Positions 17,111 to 25,843 of a stretch of DNA of 64,000 nt are shown here, piece by piece. Origin of the DNA: PGZG01 sp046292765 (GTDB lineage: Bacteria; Pseudomonadota; Gammaproteobacteria; Pseudomonadales; Alcanivoracaceae); the NCBI GenBank assembly GCA_046292765.1, contig JBKBQA010000001.1, forward strand, positions 496,001 to 560,000, read 5' to 3'. The position numbers and the translations under genes were made by a program. Each line of letters starts with the position of its first letter. The first letter of the stretch is position 1. The notes beneath the pieces are model-generated. The model ran no database searches. It was not told the origin of the DNA and saw only the letters and a program-made list of their open reading frames with translations.

Positions 17111-17887
17111 TCAGTCGTGGGATACGGGTGCAAATACAGCAAGTGTGGTGCCATCGGCGCCAGTGAGGTGCAGCTGCTGCCCCTCCTGTCCGGCGCCGGA
17201 AATCTGCGACAGCATCGCCAGAAACGGCCCTTCGTGATCAGCACCCTGCGGGCAGGCCATTTTCGTCATCGCGATGCCGCGTAAGGTGAGGCGGTTGTCG
17301 TCACGCTGGTAAGTGCCACGAAAGGAATTGCACCCAGTGTGCCCATAGACGGCACCGCGATCATCAAAAATCAGGTGAGGTGTCCGCAGTCCGGCGCCGG
17401 AAGTCACCGGTTGCTCACCCAGTTGCTGCAGTTGCCATTGGGTATCGGTGAAGGACATATCGGTGCCGGGGCAGCGGCTCTCGTCGGCCACCCGAATAAG
17501 CTGGTCCACCACCAGATGGGGCAACATGGTGCCTTCCTCCATGCCCGGCAGGGTTTCTACCCGGCCGATCACCTCCACTAGCAGCGGCTGCAAAGGCTCC
17601 CGTCTGGCACTCAGATAGCTGCGTTCCAGTTCATGGCCACCGGCATTGGCGGTCACTGGCAGGCTCTCGCCGGTACCGCAATCGGTGAACATGGCGGAGT
17701 CGGCGTAATAGACGTAGAGCCCGGTGCGGCTGACGCCGTCGGCAGATACCAGCGGCGTGGACTCGATAACGGGTTCGGCCTCTGGCGCTGTCGGTGGCTC
17801 CGAGCAGGCGATCAGGCCGACGGCGCCGACCAATAGCAGGCCGAAGGCGGCGGTGAGGGGGCGAAGCAGAGTGTGCCTGGAATGCAT
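17111..17887 (-). CDS. META-domain lipoprotein with COG3650-like region
   Basis: 258-residue lipoprotein. The signal peptide ends at a lipobox (VGLIACSE), giving a lipidated Cys at about residue 25. An N-terminal region like COG3650 (TGLYVYYADSAMFTDCGTGE) is followed by a META/HslJ domain (GCNSFRGTYQRDDNRLTL, MACP) in the last 110 residues. Such proteins sit in the periplasm on the envelope; some are linked to heat or novobiocin tolerance. The start at 17887 is preferred over one 129 nt upstream because AGGAGG precedes it and the signal peptide then begins properly. Confidence 0.85.
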   Translation of the reverse strand: MHSRHTLLRPLTAAFGLLLVGAVGLIACSEPPTAPEAEPVIESTPLVSADGVSRTGLYVYYADSAMFTDCGTGESLPVTANAGGHELERSYLSARREPLQPLLVEVIGRVETLPGMEEGTMLPHLVVDQLIRVADESRCPGTDMSFTDTQWQLQQLGEQPVTSGAGLRTPHLIFDDRGAVYGHTGCNSFRGTYQRDDNRLTLRGIAMTKMACPQGADHEGPFLAMLSQISGAGQEGQQLHLTGADGTTLAVFAPVSHD

Positions 17888-18046
17888 GGGATCCTCCTGG
17901 ATAATCTGGCCTTGGACGTCCCTGTGGAAATGCGGTTCCAAGGCCCCCACCGCTTTGTTGAGTGAATCACGTTTTTGATTGATGGGGCAGGGGATATCTT
18001 TGCCACCGAGTTGCATTTGGGATGTCGCTTTGTTGCAATGCCGGCC

Positions 18047-18463
18047 ATGACAACACTCACTGATTTTGAGTCCCTGGCCCGACAGAGCCTGGCAGGCAGG
18101 GGCGTCCGGGTTACCCGGGCGCGTAGTGCTGTGCTGGCTGGCCTGCTTGCCTCGGCCCGACCGCTGTCACACCACGAGCTGGAGCAGCAGCTTGCGGCGG
18201 CCTGTGATCGCGTCACCCTCTATCGGGTGCTGGCGTGGCTGGTGGAGCAGGGGCTGGCTCATCGCGTCAGTGGTGAAGACCGGGTCTGGCGTTTCAGTGT
18301 CGAGCAACATGCGGATCATCGGCATGCTCACTTCCATTGCAGTGGTTGCGCCACGGTGTTCTGTATGGATGCTCAGGCCCGCGCTCCGGACCTGCCGAGC
18401 GGCTTCCAGCTTGAGGATGTGGAGCTGACACTGCGAGGCTTGTGTCCGGGATGCGTGTCGTGA
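18047..18463 (+). CDS. zur: Fur-family regulator, probably Zur
   Basis: About 138 residues with the Fur winged helix (VTLYRVLAWLVEQGLAHRV) and a metal-binding C-terminal half containing a His-rich loop (HADHRHAHFHC) and two CxxC pairs (CSGC, CPGC) for structural zinc. Adjacent zinc genes (two COG0523 GTPases and a ZrgA-like protein) support Zur rather than Fur. The start is uncertain: ATG at 17975, 18038 and 18047 are all in frame without a clear ribosome site; 18047 gives the usual family length. I found no convincing Zur box by eye. Confidence 0.75.
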   Translation: MTTLTDFESLARQSLAGRGVRVTRARSAVLAGLLASARPLSHHELEQQLAAACDRVTLYRVLAWLVEQGLAHRVSGEDRVWRFSVEQHADHRHAHFHCSGCATVFCMDAQARAPDLPSGFQLEDVELTLRGLCPGCVS

Positions 18464-19491
18464 GCGATATGCAAATCCCGGTGTTCGTGCTGACGGGGTT
18501 TCTCGGTAGCGGCAAAACCACACTGTTGAATGCCCTCTTGCCCCACTATCCGGCTTCTGCGGTGGTGATTAACGAGCTGGGGGACATCGGTATCGACGAC
18601 CAGCTGGTGGAGCACCAGTTAGTGCCGGTGACCTTGCTGGCCGGTGGTTGTGTCTGTTGCACCGTGCGCGGCAATCTGAATACCACGTTGCGCAATCTGT
18701 GGATGTCTCGCCGCGCTGGCACTGTGCCGGCTTTTGCCCGGCTGATTGTCGAGACCACGGGTGCAGCCGACCCCTGGGGGCTGGTGGAAACGCTCGGCCG
18801 CGATGCCTTTCTGGCGCGCCATTATCGTTTTGCCGCGGTGCTGACCACAGTGGATGCCAGTCGCGGCATCGAGGGGTTGCGGGCGTTTCCCGAAGTGATG
18901 GAACAGGTGCTGGTGGCCGACACCCTGTTAATGACCCGAGCCGATCAGGTCAGCGTTGAGGCGCTGCAGGGTGTGCGGTCAGGGCTGGCGGCGCTCAATC
19001 TCACCGCGCGAATCGAGGCATATCGGCCCGGGAGCCTGCCGGCCGCTCTGCTTGACGATGCCGCCGAGGCGCGCTGTCGGTTTACCGGATTACGGACGCC
19101 AGCACAGCTGTCGCCGGTGGTGACCAGGGCAAGTTCGCTGGTGGCACCACTGACGCATGGTGACAGCCCCATTCGTGCCGCCAGCCTGCGGTTGAGCGAG
19201 CCGCTTGAGCAGTGGCGTCTGATGCGTGCGCTGGAGCAGGTGCTGGGGGAAAACGCCCGCTATCTACTGCGCTTCAAGGGCCTGTTTAATGTCCGCGGTC
19301 AGGCCGGCCCGTTACTGGTGCAGGCGGTGGCGCAGGGTATGGATGAGCCACGCTCACTGCCGGTCTGGCCGGATCAGGATCACGACAGTCGCATGGTGTT
19401 GATTGTTGATCATCAGGATGCGGCCTTTCCCGCGCAGGTCCTTGCCCGACTGGAGTCGCTGCTGTCAGCGGCGAACGCTGAGGCAGATTGA
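18451..19491 (+). CDS. COG0523 GTP-binding metallochaperone, first copy
   Basis: About 346-residue G3E GTPase. The P-loop is FLGSGKTTLL, the COG0523 metal motif CVCC is in GGCVCCTVRG, and a CobW C-terminal domain follows. Members of this family move zinc or other metals to client enzymes. It overlaps the Zur gene by 13 nt; ATG 18469 or GTG 18460 are alternative starts. Position in a zinc-regulated cluster suggests a role under zinc starvation. Confidence 0.88.
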   Translation: MRVVSDMQIPVFVLTGFLGSGKTTLLNALLPHYPASAVVINELGDIGIDDQLVEHQLVPVTLLAGGCVCCTVRGNLNTTLRNLWMSRRAGTVPAFARLIVETTGAADPWGLVETLGRDAFLARHYRFAAVLTTVDASRGIEGLRAFPEVMEQVLVADTLLMTRADQVSVEALQGVRSGLAALNLTARIEAYRPGSLPAALLDDAAEARCRFTGLRTPAQLSPVVTRASSLVAPLTHGDSPIRAASLRLSEPLEQWRLMRALEQVLGENARYLLRFKGLFNVRGQAGPLLVQAVAQGMDEPRSLPVWPDQDHDSRMVLIVDHQDAAFPAQVLARLESLLSAANAEAD

Positions 19492-19494
19492 GGT

Positions 19495-20724
19495 ATGTCC
19501 ATGACTGTGTTGCCCGATACTGATGCCCGCCTGCCTGTGACCGTGCTGTCCGGCTTTCTTGGTGCCGGTAAAACTACGCTGCTCAATCACGTGCTGAACA
19601 ATCGTGACGGCCGTCGGGTGGCGGTGATCGTCAATGACATGTCCGAACTCAATGTCGATGCGGCACTGGTGCGAGAGGGCGGAGCTGCCCTGTCGCGCAC
19701 GGAAGAAAAGCTGGTCGAGCTGAGTAATGGTTGTATTTGCTGCACCCTGCGCGAGGACCTGCTTGCCGAAGTCTCCCGACTGGCGGCGGAACGTCGCTTT
19801 GACTATCTGTTAATCGAGTCGACCGGCATTGCCGAACCGCTGCCGGTTGCAGAGACCTTTACCTTTGAGGATGACAGCGGCCGCTCGCTGTCATCCCTTG
19901 CGCGTCTCGACACCATGGTTACCGTGGTTGATGCATTCAATTTTCTCAACGACTACTACAGTGAGGATGCGCTGACAGATCGCGGTCAGTCCCTCGGCGA
20001 GGATGACCATCGCAATGTGGTCGATTTGCTGATCGAGCAGGTGGAGTTCTGTGACGTGCTGGTGATCAGCAAGCCGGATCTGGTGTCGGCGGAGCAACTG
20101 GAAAAACTGAAAGGCATTCTGTCGGGTCTCAATCCCCGCGCGCGTCAGGTGGTGGCCGAGCAGGGGCAGGTACCGCTTGAGGTCATTCTTGATACCGGCC
20201 TGTTCGATTTCGATGCCGCCGCCGACGCGCCAGGATGGTTGCAGGAACTGCGTGGCGAGCACGTGCCGGAAACCGAGCAGTACGGCATCGGCAGTTTTAT
20301 CTATCGCGCCCGCCGCCCCTTTCATCCGCAGCGTTTCTGGGAGCTGATGCATGAAACCTGGCCCGGCGTGGTGCGCTCCAAGGGCTGGTTCTGGCTCGCC
20401 ACCCGACCGGACATGGCCGGGCAGTGGTCTCAGGCTGGTGCGGTCTGTCGCCATGAGCAGGCCGGCTACTGGTGGGCTGCGATGGACCCTGCCGAGTGGC
20501 CGGAGGAAGAGCGCGACGACATCCGCCAGCACTGGCAGGAAGAGGTAGGCGACCGGCGGCAGGAGCTGGTGCTGATAGGCATCGGCATGGACGAAGCCGC
20601 GTTGCGGGGCCGTTTCGACGCCTGCTTGCTGACGGACCAGGAGTGGGCGATGGGGGAGCGGGGCTGGCAGGATTTCGCCGATCCCTTTCCGGCATGGCAG
20701 AACAACAGCGGAGAAATAAACTGA
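19495..20724 (+). CDS. COG0523 GTP-binding metallochaperone, second copy (ZigA-like)
   Basis: 409-residue G3E GTPase, longer than its upstream neighbour. It shows FLGAGKTTLLNHVL for the P-loop, GCICCTLREDL for the metal motif and VISKPDLV for the nucleotide-specificity loop, then a CobW C-terminal domain. Length and wording resemble the ZigA/YeiR-type zinc GTPases. It begins 3 nt after the first copy, and its stop overlaps the start of the His-rich gene (TGATG). Two adjacent, clearly diverged paralogues suggest separate clients. Confidence 0.88.
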   Translation: MSMTVLPDTDARLPVTVLSGFLGAGKTTLLNHVLNNRDGRRVAVIVNDMSELNVDAALVREGGAALSRTEEKLVELSNGCICCTLREDLLAEVSRLAAERRFDYLLIESTGIAEPLPVAETFTFEDDSGRSLSSLARLDTMVTVVDAFNFLNDYYSEDALTDRGQSLGEDDHRNVVDLLIEQVEFCDVLVISKPDLVSAEQLEKLKGILSGLNPRARQVVAEQGQVPLEVILDTGLFDFDAAADAPGWLQELRGEHVPETEQYGIGSFIYRARRPFHPQRFWELMHETWPGVVRSKGWFWLATRPDMAGQWSQAGAVCRHEQAGYWWAAMDPAEWPEEERDDIRQHWQEEVGDRRQELVLIGIGMDEAALRGRFDACLLTDQEWAMGERGWQDFADPFPAWQNNSGEIN

Positions 20725-21287
20725 TGAAACGTACCGGGCTTTTTGTGGTGTTGTGCGTGCTGGCCGCCGTGGCTACCGCCCAGCGTGTACATGTGCATGG
20801 ACAGGGAACGGTGCAGCTGGCGCTGGATGGAAAACAACTTGATGTGCTGTTGACGATCCCGGCCATGGATGTGGTGGGGTTTGAACATGCTCCGGCGAAT
20901 GAGCGTCAACAGGATGCAGTGCATATTGCAGCCTCACGACTGGCAGATTTTGGCCAGGTCATCCGTCTGCCGGAAGCGGCGGGCTGCACGGTGGAAGTGG
21001 CGGAAGTAAAAAGCCCGTTGCTGGAAGTGCCGGCCAAGCCCGCCGGGCATCGCCATCACCACCATCATCATGGCCATCATCACGGTCAGGGGGCTGACGA
21101 TCACGCCGAGTTTGATGGCCAGTACCGGTTCCGCTGCGCTCGCCCGGAAGCATTGCGACAGCTGTCTTTCAGCCTGTTCGACTGGCTCCCGGCCCTGACC
21201 TTGCGGGCTGAACTGATCACAGCTGAAGGTGCCAGCGTGGTGACGTTGACGCAACAGCAGCCGGCGCTGGCGTTGCCCGCGCGCTGA
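20724..21287 (+). CDS. His-rich periplasmic zinc-binding protein, ZrgA/DUF2796 family
   Basis: 187 residues with an N-terminal signal peptide (MKRTGLFVVLCVLAAVATA) and HVHGQGTVQLALDG at the start of the mature protein, typical of DUF2796. A central stretch is packed with histidine (GHRHHHHHHGHHHGQG, residues about 110-125), a likely zinc-binding loop. In Vibrio the homologue ZrgA helps zinc uptake. It is translationally coupled to the upstream GTPase. No znuABC genes occur in the window, so the transporter it would serve lies elsewhere. Confidence 0.88.
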   Translation: MKRTGLFVVLCVLAAVATAQRVHVHGQGTVQLALDGKQLDVLLTIPAMDVVGFEHAPANERQQDAVHIAASRLADFGQVIRLPEAAGCTVEVAEVKSPLLEVPAKPAGHRHHHHHHGHHHGQGADDHAEFDGQYRFRCARPEALRQLSFSLFDWLPALTLRAELITAEGASVVTLTQQQPALALPAR

Positions 21288-21350
21288 ATTGCTTGAGGCC
21301 GGTCCTGCCTCGGGGCAGACTGGTCCCTCTCGCCTGCCCCGGAGCCGGAC

Positions 21351-23585
21351 ATGAGCAGCCAGACACACTACCGCACCTGCAATCTTTGCGAAGCTATGTG
21401 CGGCATCGCCATCGAGTTCGAGGGCGATCAGATCCTCTCCATTCGGGGCGATGCGGATGATCCATTCAGCCGCGGTCATATTTGCCCGAAGGCCGTGGCG
21501 CTGCAGGATCTGCATCAGGATCCGGATCGGTTGCGTCGGCCAGTGCGGCGTACCGCCACCGGGTGGGAGGAAATCAGTTGGCAGGAGGCACTCGACGAGA
21601 CTGCTGCGCGACTGAAGGCGATCCGTAAGGAGCGTGGCGGCGCCGCCATCGGCTTTTACGCAGGTAATCCGACCGCCCATAATCATGGCGCCTTGCTGAT
21701 GCTGCTGCCTTTTATCCGGGCCCTCGGCAGCCGCAATCGCTACAGCGCTACCTCGGTCGATCAGCTGCCTCATCAGCTGGCCTGTCTGAAGATGTTTGGA
21801 CATCAGGTGCTGTTCCCGGTGCCGGATATTGATCGCACCGATTATTTCCTGATTATCGGCGCGAATCCGATGGCGTCGAACGGCAGCATCATGACGGCGC
21901 CGGACATGCGCAACCGGCTGAAAGCGATTCGCGCCCGTGGTGGCAAGATCGTGGTGCTTGATCCGCGCCGTACCGAGACTGCCGACGTTGCTGACGAGCA
22001 TCACTTTATCCGTCCGGGCACCGATGTGTTTCTGATGCTCGGCATGTTGCACGTGCTGTTTGCTGAGGAGCTGGCCGATCCCGGCCATCTCGCTGACATG
22101 ATCAATGGCTTGCCGTTGCTGAAAGGCCTGATGAAGCCCTGGTCTCCGCAGCGGGTGGCAGCGCATACCGGTGTGCCTGCAGAGGTGATCAGCCGCCTTG
22201 CCCGTGAATTTGCTGCTGCTTCCAGCGCTGCTGCCTACAGCCGTGTCGGTACCACCACCTCGGAGCACAGTGGTCTGAGTGCCTGGCTGGTGTATGCACT
22301 GAATATTGTCAGCGGCAATTTTGATCGAGCTGGTGGGCTGATGTTCACCCGCCCCGCCTTCGATGTGGTCGGCATTGCCGGGCTCACCGGTGAAACCGGC
22401 GGGTTTGATCGATTCCGTAGTCGGGTGCGCGACCTGCCCGAGTTCGGCGGCGAATTCCCGGTGGTTACCCTGGCGGACGAGATGCTCACGCCAGGTGATG
22501 GCCAGATTCGTGCCATGGTGACCCATGCGGGTAATCCAGTGCTGTCTTGCCCCGATGGCCAGCGCCTGGACGAGGCCTTTGCAGGTCTCGATTTCATGGT
22601 GTCGATCGATTTCTACATCAATGAAACCACCCGTCATGCCCATATTATTCTGCCGCCCACCGGGCAACTGGAGCACGCCCAGTTTGATCCAGTGTTTCAT
22701 CTGCTGGCGGTGCGCAACACCATCAAGTTCTCGCCGGCGCTGTTCGAACCGGCAGCGGATGCCCTGCATGACTGGCAGATATTACTGGAGCTGATTACCC
22801 GGCTTAACAGCCGTGATCGCTGGTCGACTCTGCGAGCCAAGGCGCTGCATCGCGTGCTGTCTGCGCTTGGTGATCGCGGCATGATTGATCTTGGCTTGAA
22901 ACTCGGGCCTTACGGTGACTGGCGCGGCAAGATCCATTCCGTGCGCGAGTTGCTGGCGAAGTTGCCGATGCTCGCTGGATTGAAGGCGATCGACGACAAG
23001 GTGGATCAGGGGCTGACATTGGAGAAAGTGCTGGCGGCGCCTCACGGCATTGATCTTGGGCCGCTGGAGCCCGCGCTGCCGGATCGTCTTTTCACCCGTG
23101 ATCAGTGCATCGATCTGGTGCCAGATGTGTACATTCAGGAACTCGAAGCACTTGATCAGGTGCTGCCGGATCAGAGCGGGCAGATGCGCTTGATCGGCCG
23201 CCGACATGTGCGCAGCAATAACTCGTGGATGCACAACAGTCATCGTCTGGTAAAGGGAAAATCCCGTTGCACGGTGATGCTGCATCCGGACGATGCCGAT
23301 CGTCTCGGTGTCAATGATGGCGCGGAGGTTGAAATTAGTACCGAGGCTGGCTGTATCGTCTTGCCTGCCGAGGTCACCGATGCCGTGATGCCGGGCGTGG
23401 TGAGTGTACCGCACGGGTTTGGTCATGGTCGCAGTGGTGTGCGTCTGTCCGTGGCCAGCCGTCACGCCGGTGTCAGCGTCAATGATGTGCTGCGCAATGA
23501 CCGGGCCGATGCGTTGACTGGCACCGCGATTCTCAATGGTCAGCCAGTGCAGGTGCGATTGGCGGAGTCAGCCGGCAGCGCATAA
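21351..23585 (+). CDS. Molybdopterin-dependent oxidoreductase
   Basis: 744-residue member of the bis-MGD (DMSO reductase) superfamily. The N-terminal 4Fe-4S site is CNLCEAMC with the last Cys in HICPKA. Molybdopterin-binding regions follow, including IIGANPMASNGS and the C-terminal HRLVKGKSRCTV. There is no Tat signal, so it should be cytoplasmic. No electron-transfer subunit gene is adjacent. It resembles uncharacterised formate-dehydrogenase/nitrate-reductase-like proteins of aerobic proteobacteria; the substrate cannot be called. It is 63 nt after the ZrgA-like gene and ends at a strong terminator. Confidence 0.85.
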   Translation: MSSQTHYRTCNLCEAMCGIAIEFEGDQILSIRGDADDPFSRGHICPKAVALQDLHQDPDRLRRPVRRTATGWEEISWQEALDETAARLKAIRKERGGAAIGFYAGNPTAHNHGALLMLLPFIRALGSRNRYSATSVDQLPHQLACLKMFGHQVLFPVPDIDRTDYFLIIGANPMASNGSIMTAPDMRNRLKAIRARGGKIVVLDPRRTETADVADEHHFIRPGTDVFLMLGMLHVLFAEELADPGHLADMINGLPLLKGLMKPWSPQRVAAHTGVPAEVISRLAREFAAASSAAAYSRVGTTTSEHSGLSAWLVYALNIVSGNFDRAGGLMFTRPAFDVVGIAGLTGETGGFDRFRSRVRDLPEFGGEFPVVTLADEMLTPGDGQIRAMVTHAGNPVLSCPDGQRLDEAFAGLDFMVSIDFYINETTRHAHIILPPTGQLEHAQFDPVFHLLAVRNTIKFSPALFEPAADALHDWQILLELITRLNSRDRWSTLRAKALHRVLSALGDRGMIDLGLKLGPYGDWRGKIHSVRELLAKLPMLAGLKAIDDKVDQGLTLEKVLAAPHGIDLGPLEPALPDRLFTRDQCIDLVPDVYIQELEALDQVLPDQSGQMRLIGRRHVRSNNSWMHNSHRLVKGKSRCTVMLHPDDADRLGVNDGAEVEISTEAGCIVLPAEVTDAVMPGVVSVPHGFGHGRSGVRLSVASRHAGVSVNDVLRNDRADALTGTAILNGQPVQVRLAESAGSA

Positions 23586-23613
23586 AAAACGCCCCGTTAA
23601 ACGGGGCGTTTTT
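23585..23613. terminator. Bidirectional rho-independent terminator
   Basis: Perfect 13-bp stem (AAAAACGCCCCGT with ACGGGGCGTTTTT) around a TAA loop. A-rich and T-rich flanks work in both directions, between the oxidoreductase gene and the convergent ppa. Confidence 0.93.
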
Positions 23614-23634
23614 CCGAGCGTTCAGCCATGTCGA

Positions 23635-24165
23635 TCAGGCTTTGTTGTACGCTTCGGCTGACTTCATGATCTCGGCGCGTGCCGCTGCGGCATCCGCCCA
23701 GCCATCGACCTTGACCCATTTACCCGGCTCGAGATCCTTGTAGTTCTCGAAGAAATGCTCGATCTGCTTGACCAGCAATTCCGGCAGGTCAGAGGTTTCC
23801 TTGATGTTGTGGTACAGCGCGCACAGTTTATCGTGCGGCACTGCAATCAGCTTGGCATCCTGACCGGATTCATCGCTCATGTTGAGAATGCCGATCGGAC
23901 GGGCACGGACCACGGCGCCCGGGACTACCGGATACGGGGTGACCACCAGCACGTCGAGTGGGTCGCCATCTTCAGACAGGGTATTGGGGATGTAGCCGTA
24001 GTTGGCCGGGTAGAACATCGGCGTGGCCATGAAACGGTCAACGAACACAGCGTGGCTGTCCTTGTCGATCTCGTACTTGATCGGCGAGCTGTTGGCCGGG
24101 ATTTCGATAACTACGTAGATGTCGTCGGGCAGGGATTTGCCCGCCGGAACCTTGCTGAAGTCCAT
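23635..24165 (-). CDS. ppa: Inorganic pyrophosphatase, family I
   Basis: 176-residue soluble pyrophosphatase. The signature EDGDPLDVLV carries metal-binding aspartates, and YGYIPNT is present upstream. It hydrolyses PPi released in biosynthesis. It follows, on the same strand, a gene for a PPi-dependent phosphofructokinase that competes for the same substrate, separated by 135 nt. Confidence 0.96.
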   Translation of the reverse strand: MDFSKVPAGKSLPDDIYVVIEIPANSSPIKYEIDKDSHAVFVDRFMATPMFYPANYGYIPNTLSEDGDPLDVLVVTPYPVVPGAVVRARPIGILNMSDESGQDAKLIAVPHDKLCALYHNIKETSDLPELLVKQIEHFFENYKDLEPGKWVKVDGWADAAAARAEIMKSAEAYNKA

Positions 24166-24300
24166 GATCTGTCCTTTACCGGAGGTTGCTGGGGGCGCGG
24201 ATTATAGCAACCGACAGCCCCCTGAGGCCAACCGTTAGCACCGCTGGTCGGACAGGCCCTTCAGTGCGGTTCGCCGCTGGCGCGCCCCTTCAGGTCGGGG

Positions 24301-25572
24301 TCAGAGCTCGAACTTGCCCTTCAGCTTCTTCGCCACCGGCTCCAGCTTCAGCCGCGCTTGCACTGGCAGGCCGTTCTGGTAGGGCGGGAAGGCTTCGCCC
24401 TGAATCAGCGGCGACAGATACTCACGCGCCTCCGGGGTGATACCGAAGCCATCGCGGCTGATGAAATTGCGCGGCATCTTCTTCTCGACATTGGCCACCT
24501 GTGACAGCGGCGCCTCACCGATCGACCAGCTGTACTTCTTGCCCTTGCCACGCACGATGGCTGGCATCACTGCATTGTGGCCCGCTTCAGCAAACTGCAC
24601 GGCGGCCCGGCCAACGGCGTAGGCATGCGCCAGATCCACTTCCGAGGCCAGGTGCCGGGCCGAACGTTGCAGGTAGTCCGGCACCGCCCAGTGGTACTTG
24701 TAGCCGAGCGTGTCCTTCACCATCTGCGCCAGTACCGGCGCCACGCCGCCGAGCTGCTTGTGGCCGAAGGCATCGACGCTGCCGGCATCGGCAAGGAAGG
24801 TGCCGTCCTTGTAGCGGGCACCTTCAGACACAGCAATGACGCAGTAGCCGTTCTTCTTCACTACCTGATCGACCTTTTTCAGGAACCTGTCCGGATCGAA
24901 GGCGATTTCCGGGAACAGGATGATGTGCGGAGCGTCGCCGTCTTGCTCCTGGGCGAGGCCGGCCGCGGCAGCGATCCAGCCAGCATGGCGACCCATGACT
25001 TCCATCACGAACACCTTGGTGGAGGTGGCGCACATGGATTTCACATCCAGCGCTGCTTCGCGAATCGACACCGCAGTGTATTTGGCCACAGAACCAAAGC
25101 CGGGCGAGCAGTCGGTGATGGGCAGATCGTTATCGACGGTCTTGGGCACATGGATGGCCTGAATCGGATAGCCCATGGTTTCCGCCAGTTGCGACACCTT
25201 CAGGCAGGTGTCGGCCGAATCGCCGCCGCCGTTGTAGAAGAAGTAGCCGATATCGTGGGCACGGAATACCTCGATCAGGCGTTCGTATTCACGGCGGTTT
25301 GTTTCCAGTGATTTCAGCTTGTAGCGGCAGGAACCGAAGGCGCCGCCGGGGGTGTGCTTGAGGGCGGCGATGGCGGCCTTGGACTCTTTGCTGGTGTCGA
25401 TCAGCTCCTCCAACAGGGCGCCGATGATGCCGTTGCGGCCGGCGTAGACATTGCCGATCACCTTGCTCTCGCGGGCGGCCTCGATGACCCCGGCGGCGGA
25501 GGCATTGATCACGGCGGTCACACCACCGGACTGGGCATAGAAGGCGTTCTTGCGAGCAGTTTTCCTGGCCAT
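24301..25572 (-). CDS. PPi-dependent 6-phosphofructokinase
   Basis: Phosphorylates fructose 6-phosphate (reversibly) using pyrophosphate. It has 423 residues from MARKTARKN, where GAGGAG lies upstream; an open frame runs 76 codons further but is low-complexity and non-family. The phosphate-donor region reads YNGGGDSADT, with Asp where ATP-using enzymes have the GGDGS glycine, and PKTVDNDLP and MEVMGRHAGWIA carry the substrate-binding residues. These support PPi rather than ATP as donor. It lies upstream of ppa on the same strand. Confidence 0.88.
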   Translation of the reverse strand: MARKTARKNAFYAQSGGVTAVINASAAGVIEAARESKVIGNVYAGRNGIIGALLEELIDTSKESKAAIAALKHTPGGAFGSCRYKLKSLETNRREYERLIEVFRAHDIGYFFYNGGGDSADTCLKVSQLAETMGYPIQAIHVPKTVDNDLPITDCSPGFGSVAKYTAVSIREAALDVKSMCATSTKVFVMEVMGRHAGWIAAAAGLAQEQDGDAPHIILFPEIAFDPDRFLKKVDQVVKKNGYCVIAVSEGARYKDGTFLADAGSVDAFGHKQLGGVAPVLAQMVKDTLGYKYHWAVPDYLQRSARHLASEVDLAHAYAVGRAAVQFAEAGHNAVMPAIVRGKGKKYSWSIGEAPLSQVANVEKKMPRNFISRDGFGITPEAREYLSPLIQGEAFPPYQNGLPVQARLKLEPVAKKLKGKFEL

Positions 25573-25735
25573 GGGGCGGGCTCCTCGGGAGGGTGCGGGC
25601 GGATAGGCGCGCATTCTAAAGATATTGGCGGGCGGACGCACGGTTCGGCGGTGTTGCTGCAATCGGGTAAGTAGGCAAGCGGTAGAGCTCGGGGAAGTAG
25701 CAGGGTGCGAGGTCGGGGCATCTGCAGGTATCTGC

Positions 25736-25771
25736 CGGGACTGTGTGAGGCATGGATGCCGAACGCAAGCC
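25736..25771 (+). repeat. 36-bp copy of an interspersed repeat core
   Basis: 36 bases that match exactly, in reverse complement, bases 45121-45156 within a hairpin element almost 20 kb away. It contains the CATGGATGCCGAACGC core. The sequence diverges after AAGCC, and the long paired arms seen at the other copy are not preserved here, so this looks like a decayed or partial member. Confidence 0.85.
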
Positions 25772-25783
25772 CCCATGGACGGG

Positions 25784-25813
25784 TTCACTGCCAGTCGCAT
25801 TCACGGCTACACT
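25784..25813 (+). promoter_or_regulatory. Possible sigma-70 promoter of mpl
   Basis: TTCACT (25784-25789), 18-bp spacer, TACACT (25808-25813), about 30 nt before the mpl ATG. It is only a moderate match to consensus. Confidence 0.3.
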
Positions 25814-25843
25814 GCATCCCACTGTCCCCGGAGCTCCTGAAAA

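Larger units (their letters stand above)
25573..25843. other. Divergent intergenic region, PPi-PFK / mpl
   Basis: 271 bp without a gene. It contains a partial copy of the interspersed hairpin-element repeat (25736-25771). Promoters for both flanking genes should lie here; the best plus-strand candidate is listed separately. Confidence 0.6.

Noticed and set aside
17990..18020. Zur box around GGATATCTTTGCC
   Set aside because: The dyad is off-register by one base and does not match known Zur half-sites.
17975..18046. N-terminal extension of the Zur-like protein from ATG 17975
   Set aside because: The extra 24 residues do not resemble Fur proteins and no ribosome site precedes them.
24301..25800. 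499-residue version of the phosphofructokinase
   Set aside because: The additional 76 residues are proline/arginine-rich, cover the dispersed repeat, and the internal start at 25572 has GAGGAG.
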